This document shows, in pieces, positions 8,807-16,930 of a stretch of DNA of 64,000 nucleotides. The stretch comes from DASYTH01 sp035762905 (GTDB lineage Bacteria; Actinomycetota; Actinomycetes; Mycobacteriales; Pseudonocardiaceae), in NCBI RefSeq assembly GCF_035762905.1, contig NZ_DASUCC010000061.1:124001-188000 (forward strand), in the 5' to 3' direction. How positions within the stretch are numbered: the first letter of the stretch is position 1; each line of letters opens with the position of its first letter. The position numbers and the translations under genes were made by a program. The notes under the pieces were generated by a model. The model ran no database searches. It was not told where the DNA came from and worked only from the letters and a program-made list of their open reading frames with translations.

Positions 8807-9268
8807 TCACCCGGCGGCCTGCGTCTCCACGAACGCCTTCAGGGCACGCATGGTGCGTTCGCTTTCCTTGCGGAACTCGCGCAGCACGACCGGTCGGGCG
8901 AGTTTGAGGAGGGTGGGGAGAGTCAGCGTGACGACCCGGCTCAGCTGGACCGAGTCGGCGGCCTGGGTCAGGGTGTAGCGCACCCGAATGTCGATGACGC
9001 CCAGGAGGCCCGGCTTCATCGTCATCGGTTGGTGGAAGGCGACCGCGTCCGGTGGCTGGTACTCGGTCACGGTTCCGCGGCGCACACCCTGCGAGCTGGA
9101 CTCGACATAGGTGGTCCCGACGCCGACCGGACCCGGGCTGATCTCCGTGGTACCCGGGAACGCCGTGGACGGGGCCAGCCATCGGGAGTAGCCGCGAAGA
9201 TCGACAAGAGCGGTGAAGACCGCCTCGGCGGTGCCGCGGATGTCGGACTCCAGGCGGATCTCGGGCAT
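8807..9268 (-). CDS. SRPBCC (START/Bet v1-like) family protein
   Basis: A 153-residue protein with the SRPBCC pattern: N-terminal IRLESDIRGTAEAVFTALVD, then YSRWLAP, a hydrophobic ligand-cavity barrel, and a long C-terminal helix (REFRKESERTMRALKAF). Such proteins bind hydrophobic ligands or act as polyketide cyclases; the ligand is unknown. The start at ATG 9268 (TTG 9272-9274 is an alternative) has no ribosome binding site. It converges on the YCII gene and follows the P450 gene on the same strand with 22 bases between, so the P450 could supply or share its ligand. Confidence 0.8.
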   Translation of the reverse strand: MPEIRLESDIRGTAEAVFTALVDLRGYSRWLAPSTAFPGTTEISPGPVGVGTTYVESSSQGVRRGTVTEYQPPDAVAFHQPMTMKPGLLGVIDIRVRYTLTQAADSVQLSRVVTLTLPTLLKLARPVVLREFRKESERTMRALKAFVETQAAG

Positions 9269-9290
9269 GCCCAAGGATAGGCGGTGCGGA

Positions 9291-10511
9291 TCAGGCGAAC
9301 CGGAGCGGAAGGGTGTTCGGGCCGTGAAAGCCGATGGGTGGGCGCCAGGTGAGCGGCCCCGCGACGGACGGCGGGCCGAGCCGGCGGGTCAGCGCGCCGA
9401 GAGCTTCGGCGAGTTCGGCTCTGGCCAGCGCGACGCCGAGGCAGTGGTGCGGTCCGCCGCCGAACTGCAGGACCGCCGCCGTGCGGTCGACGGTGATGTC
9501 GAACCGGGTGCCGGCCGGCCCGAACAGCCTCGGATCGCGTTGGGCGGCGGCCACGCAGATGATGACGAAGGTGCCCTCGGTGATGCGCAGCCCGTGGTAG
9601 TCGAAGTCCTGCACGGCGGAGCGGAACACCACGTTCGCCGTGGGGCTCCAGCGCATCACCTCCTCGACGGCGCGCGGGACGAGTTCGGCTTGCCGTCCGA
9701 GCATCGCCCATTGGTCGGGGTGGTCGGCGAAGGTGACCATCATCTTGGCGAGTTGGAAGCGGGTGGTGTCGTGCGCGGCGAATACCAGTGTGACGATGAG
9801 GTTGCGTAACTCGTCGGTGCTGACCTCGCCGTCGGCACGTTGTTCGGTCACCAGCGCGGAGATGAGGTCGTCGGCCGGTGCGGCGCCCTTGGCGGCCATC
9901 AGTGAGTCGATGTATCCGTTGAGGCCAAGGACCGCTCGTTCGACCCGTTCGGGGATGTCGCCGCCGTAGGCCAGGCTGAACACCAGCCCGATGTCCAACG
10001 TCCAGGCCCGGAAGATGTCGGCATCCTCGCCTGGAACGCCGAGGAGTTCACACATGACCGCCAGTGGCAGGGGATCGCCGAAGTCCTCGACGAACTCGCA
10101 CACACCGGCCGTCGCGATGTCGTCGACGAGCCGTTCGGCGACCGTGCGGATGAATGGTCGTAGGCGGTTGACCGTTCGGGGAGTGAACGCCCGGTTCACC
10201 AGCCGGCGCAGGCGGCGGTGGTCTTCGCCGGTGCGATTGGAGATCATCGGGATGAACCAGTCATGGATCGGACCATCGACGATCCCGTTCGTCTCCAGAA
10301 AGGTCCGGCCGTCGAGTCGCAGGCGGTGGTCGCGGACGAGTTCCTGGGCCTGCTCGTAGCGGAGCACGACCAACCCGGCCGGGCTGTGCGCGTACCAGTT
10401 CTTCTCCTGAGCCGACATCACTTCCGCGGCGCCGAAGTCGAATTCCGGGTCAACGATGTTGAGGAACGGAACGTCCTGTGGAATCGAGGTCGGGCCCGCC
10501 GCAGTAGACAT
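9291..10511 (-). CDS. cytochrome P450
   Basis: A 406-residue bacterial class I P450. The I-helix oxygen-binding motif is FAAHDTTR, the K-helix ExxR is EEVMR, and the haem loop is FGGGPHHCLGVALARAE with the thiolate ligand at about C357. The length is typical for soluble actinobacterial CYPs. The ATG at 10511 has GGCAGGAT just upstream. No ferredoxin or reductase gene is adjacent. The downstream SRPBCC gene on the same strand is the only likely operon partner. Substrate unknown. Confidence 0.95.
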   Translation of the reverse strand: MSTAAGPTSIPQDVPFLNIVDPEFDFGAAEVMSAQEKNWYAHSPAGLVVLRYEQAQELVRDHRLRLDGRTFLETNGIVDGPIHDWFIPMISNRTGEDHRRLRRLVNRAFTPRTVNRLRPFIRTVAERLVDDIATAGVCEFVEDFGDPLPLAVMCELLGVPGEDADIFRAWTLDIGLVFSLAYGGDIPERVERAVLGLNGYIDSLMAAKGAAPADDLISALVTEQRADGEVSTDELRNLIVTLVFAAHDTTRFQLAKMMVTFADHPDQWAMLGRQAELVPRAVEEVMRWSPTANVVFRSAVQDFDYHGLRITEGTFVIICVAAAQRDPRLFGPAGTRFDITVDRTAAVLQFGGGPHHCLGVALARAELAEALGALTRRLGPPSVAGPLTWRPPIGFHGPNTLPLRFA

Positions 10512-10621
10512 ATCCTGCCTCTCGTGCCAGGAGTCATCCGCCTCGATCAGGCTACCCCTTGACACCGGCGGTTCTCGAGATCGAGGTCTGCGCCGTCGTC
10601 GGGCGACACCGTGCCGATCGC

Positions 10622-11293
10622 TCAGGCAGGGTTGGGGAAGGTCACCGTGAGCGGGCTGCTGCGACCGGAGAAATTGTTGTGGGCGTCCATTGCTTCCACG
10701 GTCAGCGTGTGGGTGCTGCCGGGCAGGACGACGCAGTTGAGGTACAGCAGTTCGAATGCGGTCACGCTGGTGCGCAGGGTGCGGTAGGTGAATTCGCTGG
10801 AGCGCAGGACATAGGCCACCGGCGAACTGTCCGCCGACGCGTTCCAGGTGATCGAGTCCAGTGCCCCGTTGACCGTCACCGCGCGCAGGTTGGTCGGGGT
10901 GGTCGGCGGCGCGCTGTCCACCGGCGTGGTGAACTGCACGAACGCCGGGGCGGACCTGTTCTGCGATCCGTCGACGGCCACGACGGAGGCCGTGTAGGTC
11001 AGGCCCGGCACCAGGCCGGTGATGGCCTTGCTCGCCGTGGTCGATCCGTAGCGCAGGAGAGATCGGGGGAGCGCGTTGGCCTCGACTTCGTACATGACCC
11101 AGCCCGATTCGTCGGTGGACGGGTTCCAGATGAGCGTGCCGCTGGTGAACGAAAGATCCTGTAGCCGAAGGTTCGTTGGGACGGATGGTGCCTGCGTGTC
11201 GGCCGAGGCGACCCCCGGGAGAAGTACGCTTCCCGCCATGGCCAGCAATGATGCGAGCCCGGTAATGCCGTGACGTACAAGGCTCATTGACAT
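10622..11293 (-). CDS. secreted protein with two fibronectin type III domains
   Basis: A 223-residue protein. Residues 1-31 form a classic Sec signal peptide (basic MSMSLVRHG, hydrophobic core, cleavage after ASA in GVASADTQAPS). Two FN3-like repeats follow, each opening with a PTNLR element (VPTNLRLQDLSF and TPTNLRAVTVNG) and containing the expected strand patterns (GLVPGLTYTASVVAVDG; LPGSTHTLTVEAMD). No catalytic domain is attached. FN3 modules in actinomycete exoproteins usually mediate carbohydrate or protein contacts. GAGGAG precedes the ATG at 11293. Confidence 0.85.
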   Translation of the reverse strand: MSMSLVRHGITGLASLLAMAGSVLLPGVASADTQAPSVPTNLRLQDLSFTSGTLIWNPSTDESGWVMYEVEANALPRSLLRYGSTTASKAITGLVPGLTYTASVVAVDGSQNRSAPAFVQFTTPVDSAPPTTPTNLRAVTVNGALDSITWNASADSSPVAYVLRSSEFTYRTLRTSVTAFELLYLNCVVLPGSTHTLTVEAMDAHNNFSGRSSPLTVTFPNPA

Positions 11294-11577
11294 GAAAACT
11301 CCTCAGAAGCGAAGACACTGCACTCCGCAGTACGCGTGACCTTCCGCAGGGGTTCAGCACGGCACTAATTCGGGGGATGTTTGGCCGCTCATTCAGCAAA
11401 GTTGGGCGAGCGGGTTTATGATGCCCGGAAGCGTCCGCGACCTGGCGGAATACTCGGCTTTCAGCAGGTAAGCCTCGACGATTGCTGATCGATTCAGGAA
11501 TGCGTTCCGGGCGGCTGGCCGCGCGGTATCGAAACGGTTCGTCGCGATGACTTCCCGTTACGCTGGATAGTGCCCGG
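11294..11577. other. non-coding interval between two genes for secreted proteins
   Basis: About 284 bp with lower GC than its flanks. The frames here show no coding bias and no homology was recognised. It presumably holds the promoter of the FN3 protein gene and the 3' region of the M14 peptidase gene. No convincing terminator or RNA gene was seen. Confidence 0.5.
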
Positions 11578-14112
11578 TTACCGTGCCGCCGCTCGCGTTG
11601 TGCCCGAGGCCCAGTACACGGCGTTGGCGACCTGGGCGAACAGGCCCTTGGGATGGGCCCGGAACAGCGGCTCGGTGCCGAACATGACCACCCGGGCACC
11701 GCGCTCGTCGGTGCCGGAGACCACCGCCGGCTGCCCACCGGCCGCCTCCGGGCCGCCGGTCCCGTCATCGCCCGGCCGCCAGTGTCCGGCGAGCAACGGG
11801 TTGCCGGCGCCGTAGCGCTGCTCGACGGTGACCCCGGTGCCGAGGTTGGTGAACCATTGGGGCGAGAACACCAACGACTGCCCGGACCCTGATGAGTCCA
11901 CAATGGACACTATGCCGTTGGCGTCCTGGGGGCCGGCCACCGCCCGCACGTCGAGCAGCCGCGTGGCCGCATTGAATCGCGATCCCGTGCCGCCCCGGGT
12001 GACCACTCCGCCCCGGGTCAGAAATGCCTCGACCGCGGCCGCGGCCGGTGGATCGAGTTGGTCGAAGCGCAGCCCCGAGGACACCATCAGTACGTCGATC
12101 CGGGACAGGTCGAAGCCGGCGTTGAGGATCGCGGTTGACACCGGGCGAATATCGAAACCCATGTCCCGCAACACGAACAGCTCATCAGCGGCCACCGCGG
12201 CGGCCACCGTCGGCCGGCGCAGCACGGCGCCGGGCGGGCCGGCCGGGACCTGGGTGAACCGGACCCCGTAGCGGTCGGCCACCTCGATCGCGGCCACCCG
12301 TGCCGCGGCCGGCACGATCACCGTCGCGTCCGCCCTGCGGCGCAGCTCGAAGCCGCGGCCAAGCAGGTCGTTGACCGCCTTGGCGTCGTTGCCGTCCCGA
12401 ACGACGATCGCCAGATCCCGGCCGGGTGGCGCGTCCACGCGACCGGTCGGCGCGGCGACCAGCACCGGCCGGCTGGGCACTCGCAGGTCGCCGCCGGTGA
12501 CCACGTCCACCGAGGCGCCCCACAGCAGCCGGTGGCTCCAGCCGGCGATGTCGAAGGTGACCGGTGCGTCGCCGGAGATGTCCCGACCGGTCTCGAGCAT
12601 CACGTTGGCCAGGGCCCGCTTGGGCTGGTGCATGTCGACCAGATACGAGCCGGCCGGATAGTCGCGTCCGCCGAGCCGGAAGGCACGCTCGGCCTGCCGC
12701 ACCCGCACATCGTGCGCCACCAGATGGTCGACCAACCGGGCCGCGGCGACCGCCGAGCGCTGGGCCGGCCCGGCCGGGATCACATAGGCGCGCGGGAACC
12801 GCGTGGTGAACCGGTCCTCCGGGCCGAACCCGGGCACGAACCCGTCCGGCACGAACCGTTGCGGCTCACCGGCCGCACCCCGGCGGAAGATCTCGATCTG
12901 GTTGTCCACCAGCTCCCCGGCGTGCCGGTCCACGTAGTCGAGGGTGGTTCGCATGGTCTGCTCGGACACCGCCGCGTTGATCGTCGCGCGCCTGCGCAGC
13001 TCGTCCACCGGCAGCGTGTCGTAGAGATCATTGTTGACCTGTAAGGGAATCTCGATGGTGTAGGACACCGCGCCGTGGAACATCGCGTACTGCGAGGTGT
13101 AGATCGGCGCCCAGCCGTCCCACTCGCCCGGCGGGATGTCGCGGAACGGAACGATCACCTGCTGCGCTTCGGGGAAGCCGAGCGCCTTGACCGCACGCTC
13201 CATTTCGAGCCCGTTGGCCAGGCCGTGCCGGATGTAGAGATCGAAGTCGTAGTTCTGGCCGTGCGGTGGTCCGGTCGGCTCGATCAGCGTGCCGTCGATG
13301 TAGCCGTGCTCGTCGAGCACCATCACCGGCTGGGTGTGCTCCACGAGCTCGCGCATCACCACGCCCTCCGGCTGTGACGAGGTGACGAAGTCGCGATTGA
13401 GGTCGAACCCGTTGGCGTTGCCCCGGGTTCCGGCCACCCGCCCGTCCGGGTTCGCGGTCACGTTGAAGTAGATCCGGTGCTCCTCAAGCAACCGGCGCAC
13501 CTTCGGGTCGCGGCTGGTGGCCAGATCCTCGATCAGGCGCAGCGCCGCGTCGGTTCCCTCCCACTCGTTGCCGTGGATGTTGTTGTTGATCCACACCGGG
13601 ACCTTGTAGTCGCGGTCCAGGCCGCGGTCCCGCGCCGCCCGGGCCGGATCGTTCTCGATCAGCTCCCGCCAGGCCGTCTGCTGGCGGGTCTGCGCCGGGC
13701 GCTCCGGAGCGGTCAGCGTGACCAGATACAGGTCCCGGCCGAGGCCGCTGCGGCCGACCACCTCGACGGACACCCGGTCACTGCGGGCCTGCACCGCGTT
13801 GAGCCGCGGCGCGATGCCGTGGTAGGGCACCAGCCCGAGCTTGATCGACCGGTCCGCCGGGTCCTCCGGAAACACCCGCAGCCGGGTCTGCCTCGGGTAC
13901 CCGGCCCGCGATCCGGCGACGTTCTCTCCCGCCGCGGCGGCGGTCAGCACCGCGGGATCGCTCGCGGCAACCTCGTTCCGCTCCGGCCCGTTGGCCGGTT
14001 CCTCACCCTTGGTGACCGGTGCCGGCTGGGCCTCGGCCGGTGCCGCGGCCAGCGTCGCCAGGGCGGTCAGGGCGACGGCGAACAGTGGGACGAGCCGGAG
14101 TTTTCTACGCAC
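11578..14112 (-). CDS. secreted M14-family zinc carboxypeptidase
   Basis: An 844-residue protein with an N-terminal signal peptide (MRRKLRLVPLFAVALTALA, cleavage near AEA-QP). The M14 domain follows at about residues 130-400. Zinc ligands His and Glu are in NNNIHGNEWEG, the substrate/Arg segment is GNANGFDLNRDF, and a later DEHGYIDG supplies further His. The remaining 450 residues resemble the non-catalytic C-terminal part of large actinobacterial M14 proteins, with a class I glutamine-amidotransferase-like region near DVLMVSSGLRFDQLD. It probably hydrolyses peptides outside the cell. No ribosome binding site is obvious, but the signal peptide supports the ATG at 14112. Confidence 0.85.
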   Translation of the reverse strand: MRRKLRLVPLFAVALTALATLAAAPAEAQPAPVTKGEEPANGPERNEVAASDPAVLTAAAAGENVAGSRAGYPRQTRLRVFPEDPADRSIKLGLVPYHGIAPRLNAVQARSDRVSVEVVGRSGLGRDLYLVTLTAPERPAQTRQQTAWRELIENDPARAARDRGLDRDYKVPVWINNNIHGNEWEGTDAALRLIEDLATSRDPKVRRLLEEHRIYFNVTANPDGRVAGTRGNANGFDLNRDFVTSSQPEGVVMRELVEHTQPVMVLDEHGYIDGTLIEPTGPPHGQNYDFDLYIRHGLANGLEMERAVKALGFPEAQQVIVPFRDIPPGEWDGWAPIYTSQYAMFHGAVSYTIEIPLQVNNDLYDTLPVDELRRRATINAAVSEQTMRTTLDYVDRHAGELVDNQIEIFRRGAAGEPQRFVPDGFVPGFGPEDRFTTRFPRAYVIPAGPAQRSAVAAARLVDHLVAHDVRVRQAERAFRLGGRDYPAGSYLVDMHQPKRALANVMLETGRDISGDAPVTFDIAGWSHRLLWGASVDVVTGGDLRVPSRPVLVAAPTGRVDAPPGRDLAIVVRDGNDAKAVNDLLGRGFELRRRADATVIVPAAARVAAIEVADRYGVRFTQVPAGPPGAVLRRPTVAAAVAADELFVLRDMGFDIRPVSTAILNAGFDLSRIDVLMVSSGLRFDQLDPPAAAAVEAFLTRGGVVTRGGTGSRFNAATRLLDVRAVAGPQDANGIVSIVDSSGSGQSLVFSPQWFTNLGTGVTVEQRYGAGNPLLAGHWRPGDDGTGGPEAAGGQPAVVSGTDERGARVVMFGTEPLFRAHPKGLFAQVANAVYWASGTTRAAAR

Positions 14113-14217
14113 CGCTCGTGCCTATCGGGGAACCGTCGGCGGCGTCAATATCCCGACGAGACCTGAGTCGGTCCGGACCATGGGGTTACCCCATTCGCGC
14201 CGACGACGAGCGTTGCC

Positions 14218-15024
14218 CTACTCATCCGGGGCCCAGGCGATGAACAGGTCGAAGAGACGTCGGTCGCCGTCGAGCTTCAGGGAGTCCACCGGAGCACGGC
14301 CGTACAGGGCCAGAACCAGTTGACTGGCCGTGCCCCGGAGGGAGGCGGCGGCCGCGTCCGGGTTCTCGCCGGCAGGGGTGGCGGGCATCGGGCCGGGCGG
14401 GGGGAGACGGGTGGCCTGTGCGCCGTCGGCGGAGAGCGAAAGGCGCCAGGTTCGGCCCTCGGTGGCGTGGAAGTCGAGGGCAGCGGGCTCGTACGGCCAG
14501 GCGGCCGTCCCTGCGCAGCAGGTGGACAGGAACTCGTCGACACCGTCGAGTGCCACCTCGTCCGGCAGCGGCTGCGGGGCGCCCAAGGTGATCTGGGCGT
14601 CGTAGGTGTGTACCGCGACCTCCTGGAGCTGGTGCCGGGCGACAGCACCGCAGGTCTGCGGCGACTGCGACCCGCCCCACCACGTCCAGCAGCCGCGATC
14701 CGGGCCGGACTCCCGCAGTGCGCTCAGCAACTGCTCCGCGGACTCGGCCGACCAGGCCAGCAGGGCTTCGCGTTCTCCGGGCACAGCCGGGGCACCGTTC
14801 GAAGCGGTCTCGGCCGGGGGAGCATCGGCAGGCCCCGCGGCGACGGTGGCGGCCCAGCGGCGGTGCCAATTGCCCAAGTGTCGCACCAGATCCAGCAACG
14901 TCCACTCGGGGCAGGTCGGCACCCGCACCTCGAGGTTCGGCGCGGCGGCGACCGCGGCTCGGAACGCGACCGACCGTTCGTCGATCAGCCGCAGCACAAC
15001 GGGGAACCCCAGAGCCTTCGCCAC
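14218..15024 (-). CDS. maleylpyruvate isomerase family (mycothiol-dependent, DinB-like) protein
   Basis: A 268-residue protein of the actinobacterial 'maleylpyruvate isomerase family mycothiol-dependent enzyme' group. The N-terminal DinB-like four-helix bundle contains VPTCPEWTLLDLVRHLGNWHRRW with metal-binding His candidates. Further His residues are in VARHQLQEVAVHTYDAQ, typical of the second helix pair. The C-terminal domain ends with LVLALYGRAPVDSLKLDGD, a family hallmark. Exact substrate unknown. The GTG at 15024 is the first plausible start. A relative with the same fold lies immediately upstream on the same strand. Confidence 0.85.
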   Translation of the reverse strand: MAKALGFPVVLRLIDERSVAFRAAVAAAPNLEVRVPTCPEWTLLDLVRHLGNWHRRWAATVAAGPADAPPAETASNGAPAVPGEREALLAWSAESAEQLLSALRESGPDRGCWTWWGGSQSPQTCGAVARHQLQEVAVHTYDAQITLGAPQPLPDEVALDGVDEFLSTCCAGTAAWPYEPAALDFHATEGRTWRLSLSADGAQATRLPPPGPMPATPAGENPDAAAASLRGTASQLVLALYGRAPVDSLKLDGDRRLFDLFIAWAPDE

Positions 15025-15112
15025 GCTGACTGTCTATCACCGTGCTCCGGCAACCGGACAGCGAATTTCACAGCCCCACACGCCTGGCAATGGTCAACCC
15101 GATTCTGCTGGG

Positions 15113-15853
15113 TCAGGCGGCGTAGTTGCGCAGCACGCGCAATGCGGTCGGGCCGTGCGGACCGGTCGCGGTCAGGCCAGAGTCCCGCGCCGCCAACCGT
15201 TGCGCGCCGACCCGGCAGAACGCTCCGGCCGGCCCACTGATCACCGAGTCGGCGTCGTCCGGGCCGAACCGCCAGGTCGCGCCGTCGGGACCGGTCAGCT
15301 CCGCCCGCACCGGGGCCGGCCGCACACCGGCCAACGTGAACGCGTACGGCAACGACCGGTGTGCCAGCCAGGCGATGTGCCGCAGACGCACGGTGTCCGG
15401 ATACGGAATGGCCAGTGGACCGGTGATGTCCAGGGCGTGCGCCCAGTGCTCAGCCAGCCTGGTGGTGGCGAGCGTGGCCGGCCGCAGCGGCGCGGACGCC
15501 CACGGGGAGACCCGCTGAGGGTCCGCCGCCCGGAGCGCGGCAACCGATGCGCGCCGAGCCGCCTGCCAGCGTGGGTAAACCAGCTCCGGCCCGGCCCGTT
15601 CGGCGGCCACCCATCGGTCCATCGCCTCGTCCACCCCGGCCGCGTCCTGGTTCGGCGCGGCGACCTCGGCTTGCAGCGGGGTACCGGTCACCGTGGCGAC
15701 CACGGCTTCCTCGGTCTGCGCCAGGTGCAGCAGCACGTCCACCACGCTCCAGCCCGCCGCCTGCGACGGGCGCACCCAGTCCGCCGCCGACAAGCCCGCG
15801 AAGACCTGATCGAGCCGGTCGTACTCGGCCTCAAGGTCGTCGAAGATCTCCAC
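15113..15853 (-). CDS. maleylpyruvate isomerase family (TIGR03084-like) protein
   Basis: A 246-residue protein with the DinB-like N-terminal bundle (DLEAEYDRLDQVFAGLSAADW; GWSVVDVLLHLAQTEEA with a candidate metal His) and a second His helix (TRLAEHWAHALDITG). The C-terminal domain is of the family type (ELTGPDGATWRFGPDDAD). It is one of three members of this superfamily in the window and probably cotranscribed with the next gene. GTG 15853 gives the standard N-terminus. Substrate not known. Confidence 0.85.
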   Translation of the reverse strand: MEIFDDLEAEYDRLDQVFAGLSAADWVRPSQAAGWSVVDVLLHLAQTEEAVVATVTGTPLQAEVAAPNQDAAGVDEAMDRWVAAERAGPELVYPRWQAARRASVAALRAADPQRVSPWASAPLRPATLATTRLAEHWAHALDITGPLAIPYPDTVRLRHIAWLAHRSLPYAFTLAGVRPAPVRAELTGPDGATWRFGPDDADSVISGPAGAFCRVGAQRLAARDSGLTATGPHGPTALRVLRNYAA

Positions 15854-16022
15854 CCCGCAACCTTAGCTCATGTCTCCTGTGGACAGTCGATGGCGGCGAC
15901 GAGCACCAAAGCGGCCGCCTCGCGCCGGAGTCATCGGCACCGATGGATTCGCGCAACGCCTCCGAGGATGCCTGCCCCGGTTGTCGCAGCTCCAAACACA
16001 ACAACGACGGACCTGGTCGGAC

Positions 16023-16178
16023 ATGATGAGCTCGTGGGTCAACAACACGTCGATGGTCTACTGCTGGCACTGGCACGAGAACTTCGCCGTGCGTGACCTT
16101 CCCATGAACGCGGGCACGGCCTCGCTCTACGTCGGCAAGGACCCGAACGACCAGGCGTCGTCCGTTGGTCCGTGCTGA
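16023..16178 (+). pseudogene. remnant resembling the C-terminus of an I36-type (beta/gamma-crystallin-like) secreted protein
   Basis: The frame reads MMSSWVNNTSMVYCW near its start and ends NDQASSVGPC. This resembles peptidase-inhibitor I36 proteins (SSWxNN, an aromatic/Cys strand, then NDxxSS near the end). There is no signal peptide and no first crystallin motif in this frame. A different frame just upstream reads DACPGCRSSK, so the 5' part may be lost or frameshifted. The assignment rests on motif resemblance only; the stretch could also be a short intact ORF of unknown role. Confidence 0.35.
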
Positions 16179-16203
16179 TCCACCCGACAAGACCGTTCGG
16201 CCG

Positions 16204-16231
16204 GCGGCAGGCATGGTCTCGTGCCTGCCGC
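16204..16231. terminator. hairpin, possible terminator
   Basis: GCGGCAGGCA and TGCCTGCCGC form a perfect 10-bp stem around an 8-base loop, just after the I36-like remnant. There is no T-tract, so it is not a canonical intrinsic terminator. Many actinobacterial terminators lack one. Confidence 0.4.
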
Positions 16232-16245
16232 TCGCGCATGAACGA

Positions 16246-16264
16246 AACGTGCGTTCCGCACGTT
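16246..16264. promoter_or_regulatory. inverted repeat upstream of the lanthipeptide precursor gene
   Basis: AACGTGCG-TTC-CGCACGTT is a perfect 8-bp inverted repeat with a 3-base spacer, 64 bases before the precursor start. It could be an operator or an mRNA hairpin. Confidence 0.35.
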
Positions 16265-16327
16265 CCCAATGATCGTGATCGCCGGTAGCGTCCAGTGCTG
16301 CCGAACTGCCGAAAGGAGGTGATATCC

Positions 16328-16426
16328 GTGGCTGTGCTGGACCTTCAAGCAATGGAACTGGATGCCCCGGCCGGTGTCGGGGAAGGTACGAGCAATCTCA
16401 GCGTCCTCTTGTGCGAGCCCGAGTAG
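16328..16426 (+). CDS. class III lanthipeptide precursor, SapB/AmfS-like, no synthetase nearby
   Basis: A 32-residue peptide translated from GTG with a near-perfect ribosome binding site (AAAGGAGG, 7 bases upstream). The N-terminus reads MAVLDLQAME, matching the LxDLQxME leader recognised by class III (LanKC) synthetases in RamS and AmfS. The C-terminus carries S22-N-L-S25-V-L-L-C29, the Ser-x2-Ser-x3-Cys arrangement that forms a labionin or lanthionine ring, then only EPE. Only one such ring motif is present, against two in SapB. No LanKC, transporter or LuxR-type regulator gene is in the window, so maturation would need an enzyme encoded elsewhere. The short frame after it (16442 onward, MKRRPVGPP, then a hydrophobic LRLPMLVGSLMLQG) could be a truncated transporter start. 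Confidence 0.65.
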   Translation: MAVLDLQAMELDAPAGVGEGTSNLSVLLCEPE

Positions 16427-16525
16427 TCGCTGGGATCCCGGATGAAACGCCGACCGGTCGGCCCTCCCCGCTGTCCCCCTCCGCAACCGCTGCTCCGCCT
16501 GCCGATGCTGGTCGGATCGCTGATG

Positions 16526-16876
16526 CTACAAGGTGTTTGTCGCTCTGATCGCGGCGTACAGGAGCATGTCCCGCCGGCTGTCGCCGATGCGCTGATGGCT
16601 GCGCAGCAGGCCTTCACGTAGGTAGCCGCCCTGTTCGGCGGTGCGGATGATCGCGAAGGAGAATCCGACACCCTCGTCCAGCCGGCCGCGCTGCAGGGCG
16701 ATCCAGTCGGCGGCCTGTTCCGCAGTGGCCCACGCGGACAAGGTAGTCACGAGCGGGAGGTACGGATCCGTCGACAACTCGATGACCGCGCCGATGTCGT
16801 CGGCACGGAACTCCCGGAGCACCACGTCGCCGTGCCGTGGTGGCGTCGCCGGCCAGGAGTACGGAGGCTCAGACAT
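16526..16876 (-). pseudogene. GNAT acetyltransferase with a large internal deletion
   Basis: The frame is open for 116 residues but joins two separated parts of a RimJ/RimL-type GNAT. The N-terminal part runs LREFRADDIGAVIELSTDP to EGVGFSFAI. It continues directly into the C-terminal part, IRTAEQGGYLREGLLRSHQRIGD-type sequence ending DMLLYAAIRA. Family members are about 170-185 residues, so roughly 60-70 residues carrying the acetyl-CoA-binding loop (R/QxxGxG/A) are missing. It is therefore almost certainly inactive. ATG at 16876, with an upstream GTG alternative at 16882. Confidence 0.7.
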
Positions 16877-16930
16877 GGTCACATTGTCCTGGAAGAGCTG
16901 TACCCGGATGTCCGGTTTGCCGGTGGGTCC

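Larger units (their letters stand above)
15854..16327. other. non-coding or decayed interval with two hairpins
   Basis: This 474-bp stretch separates the isomerase-family gene from the small lanthipeptide gene. It contains a fragment resembling the end of an I36-type protein (16023-16178), a 10-bp-stem hairpin (16204-16231) and an 8-bp inverted repeat (16246-16264). The rest shows no consistent frame. Confidence 0.5.

Noticed and set aside
9291..11903. Extension of the P450 frame upstream past 10511
   Set aside because: The extension crosses the FN3 gene and a non-coding interval. The P450 begins normally at ATG 10511 with a ribosome binding site.
16204..16264. CRISPR-like or insertion-sequence ends
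   Set aside because: The two inverted repeats differ from each other, there is no repeated spacer pattern, and no transposase or target-site duplication was seen.
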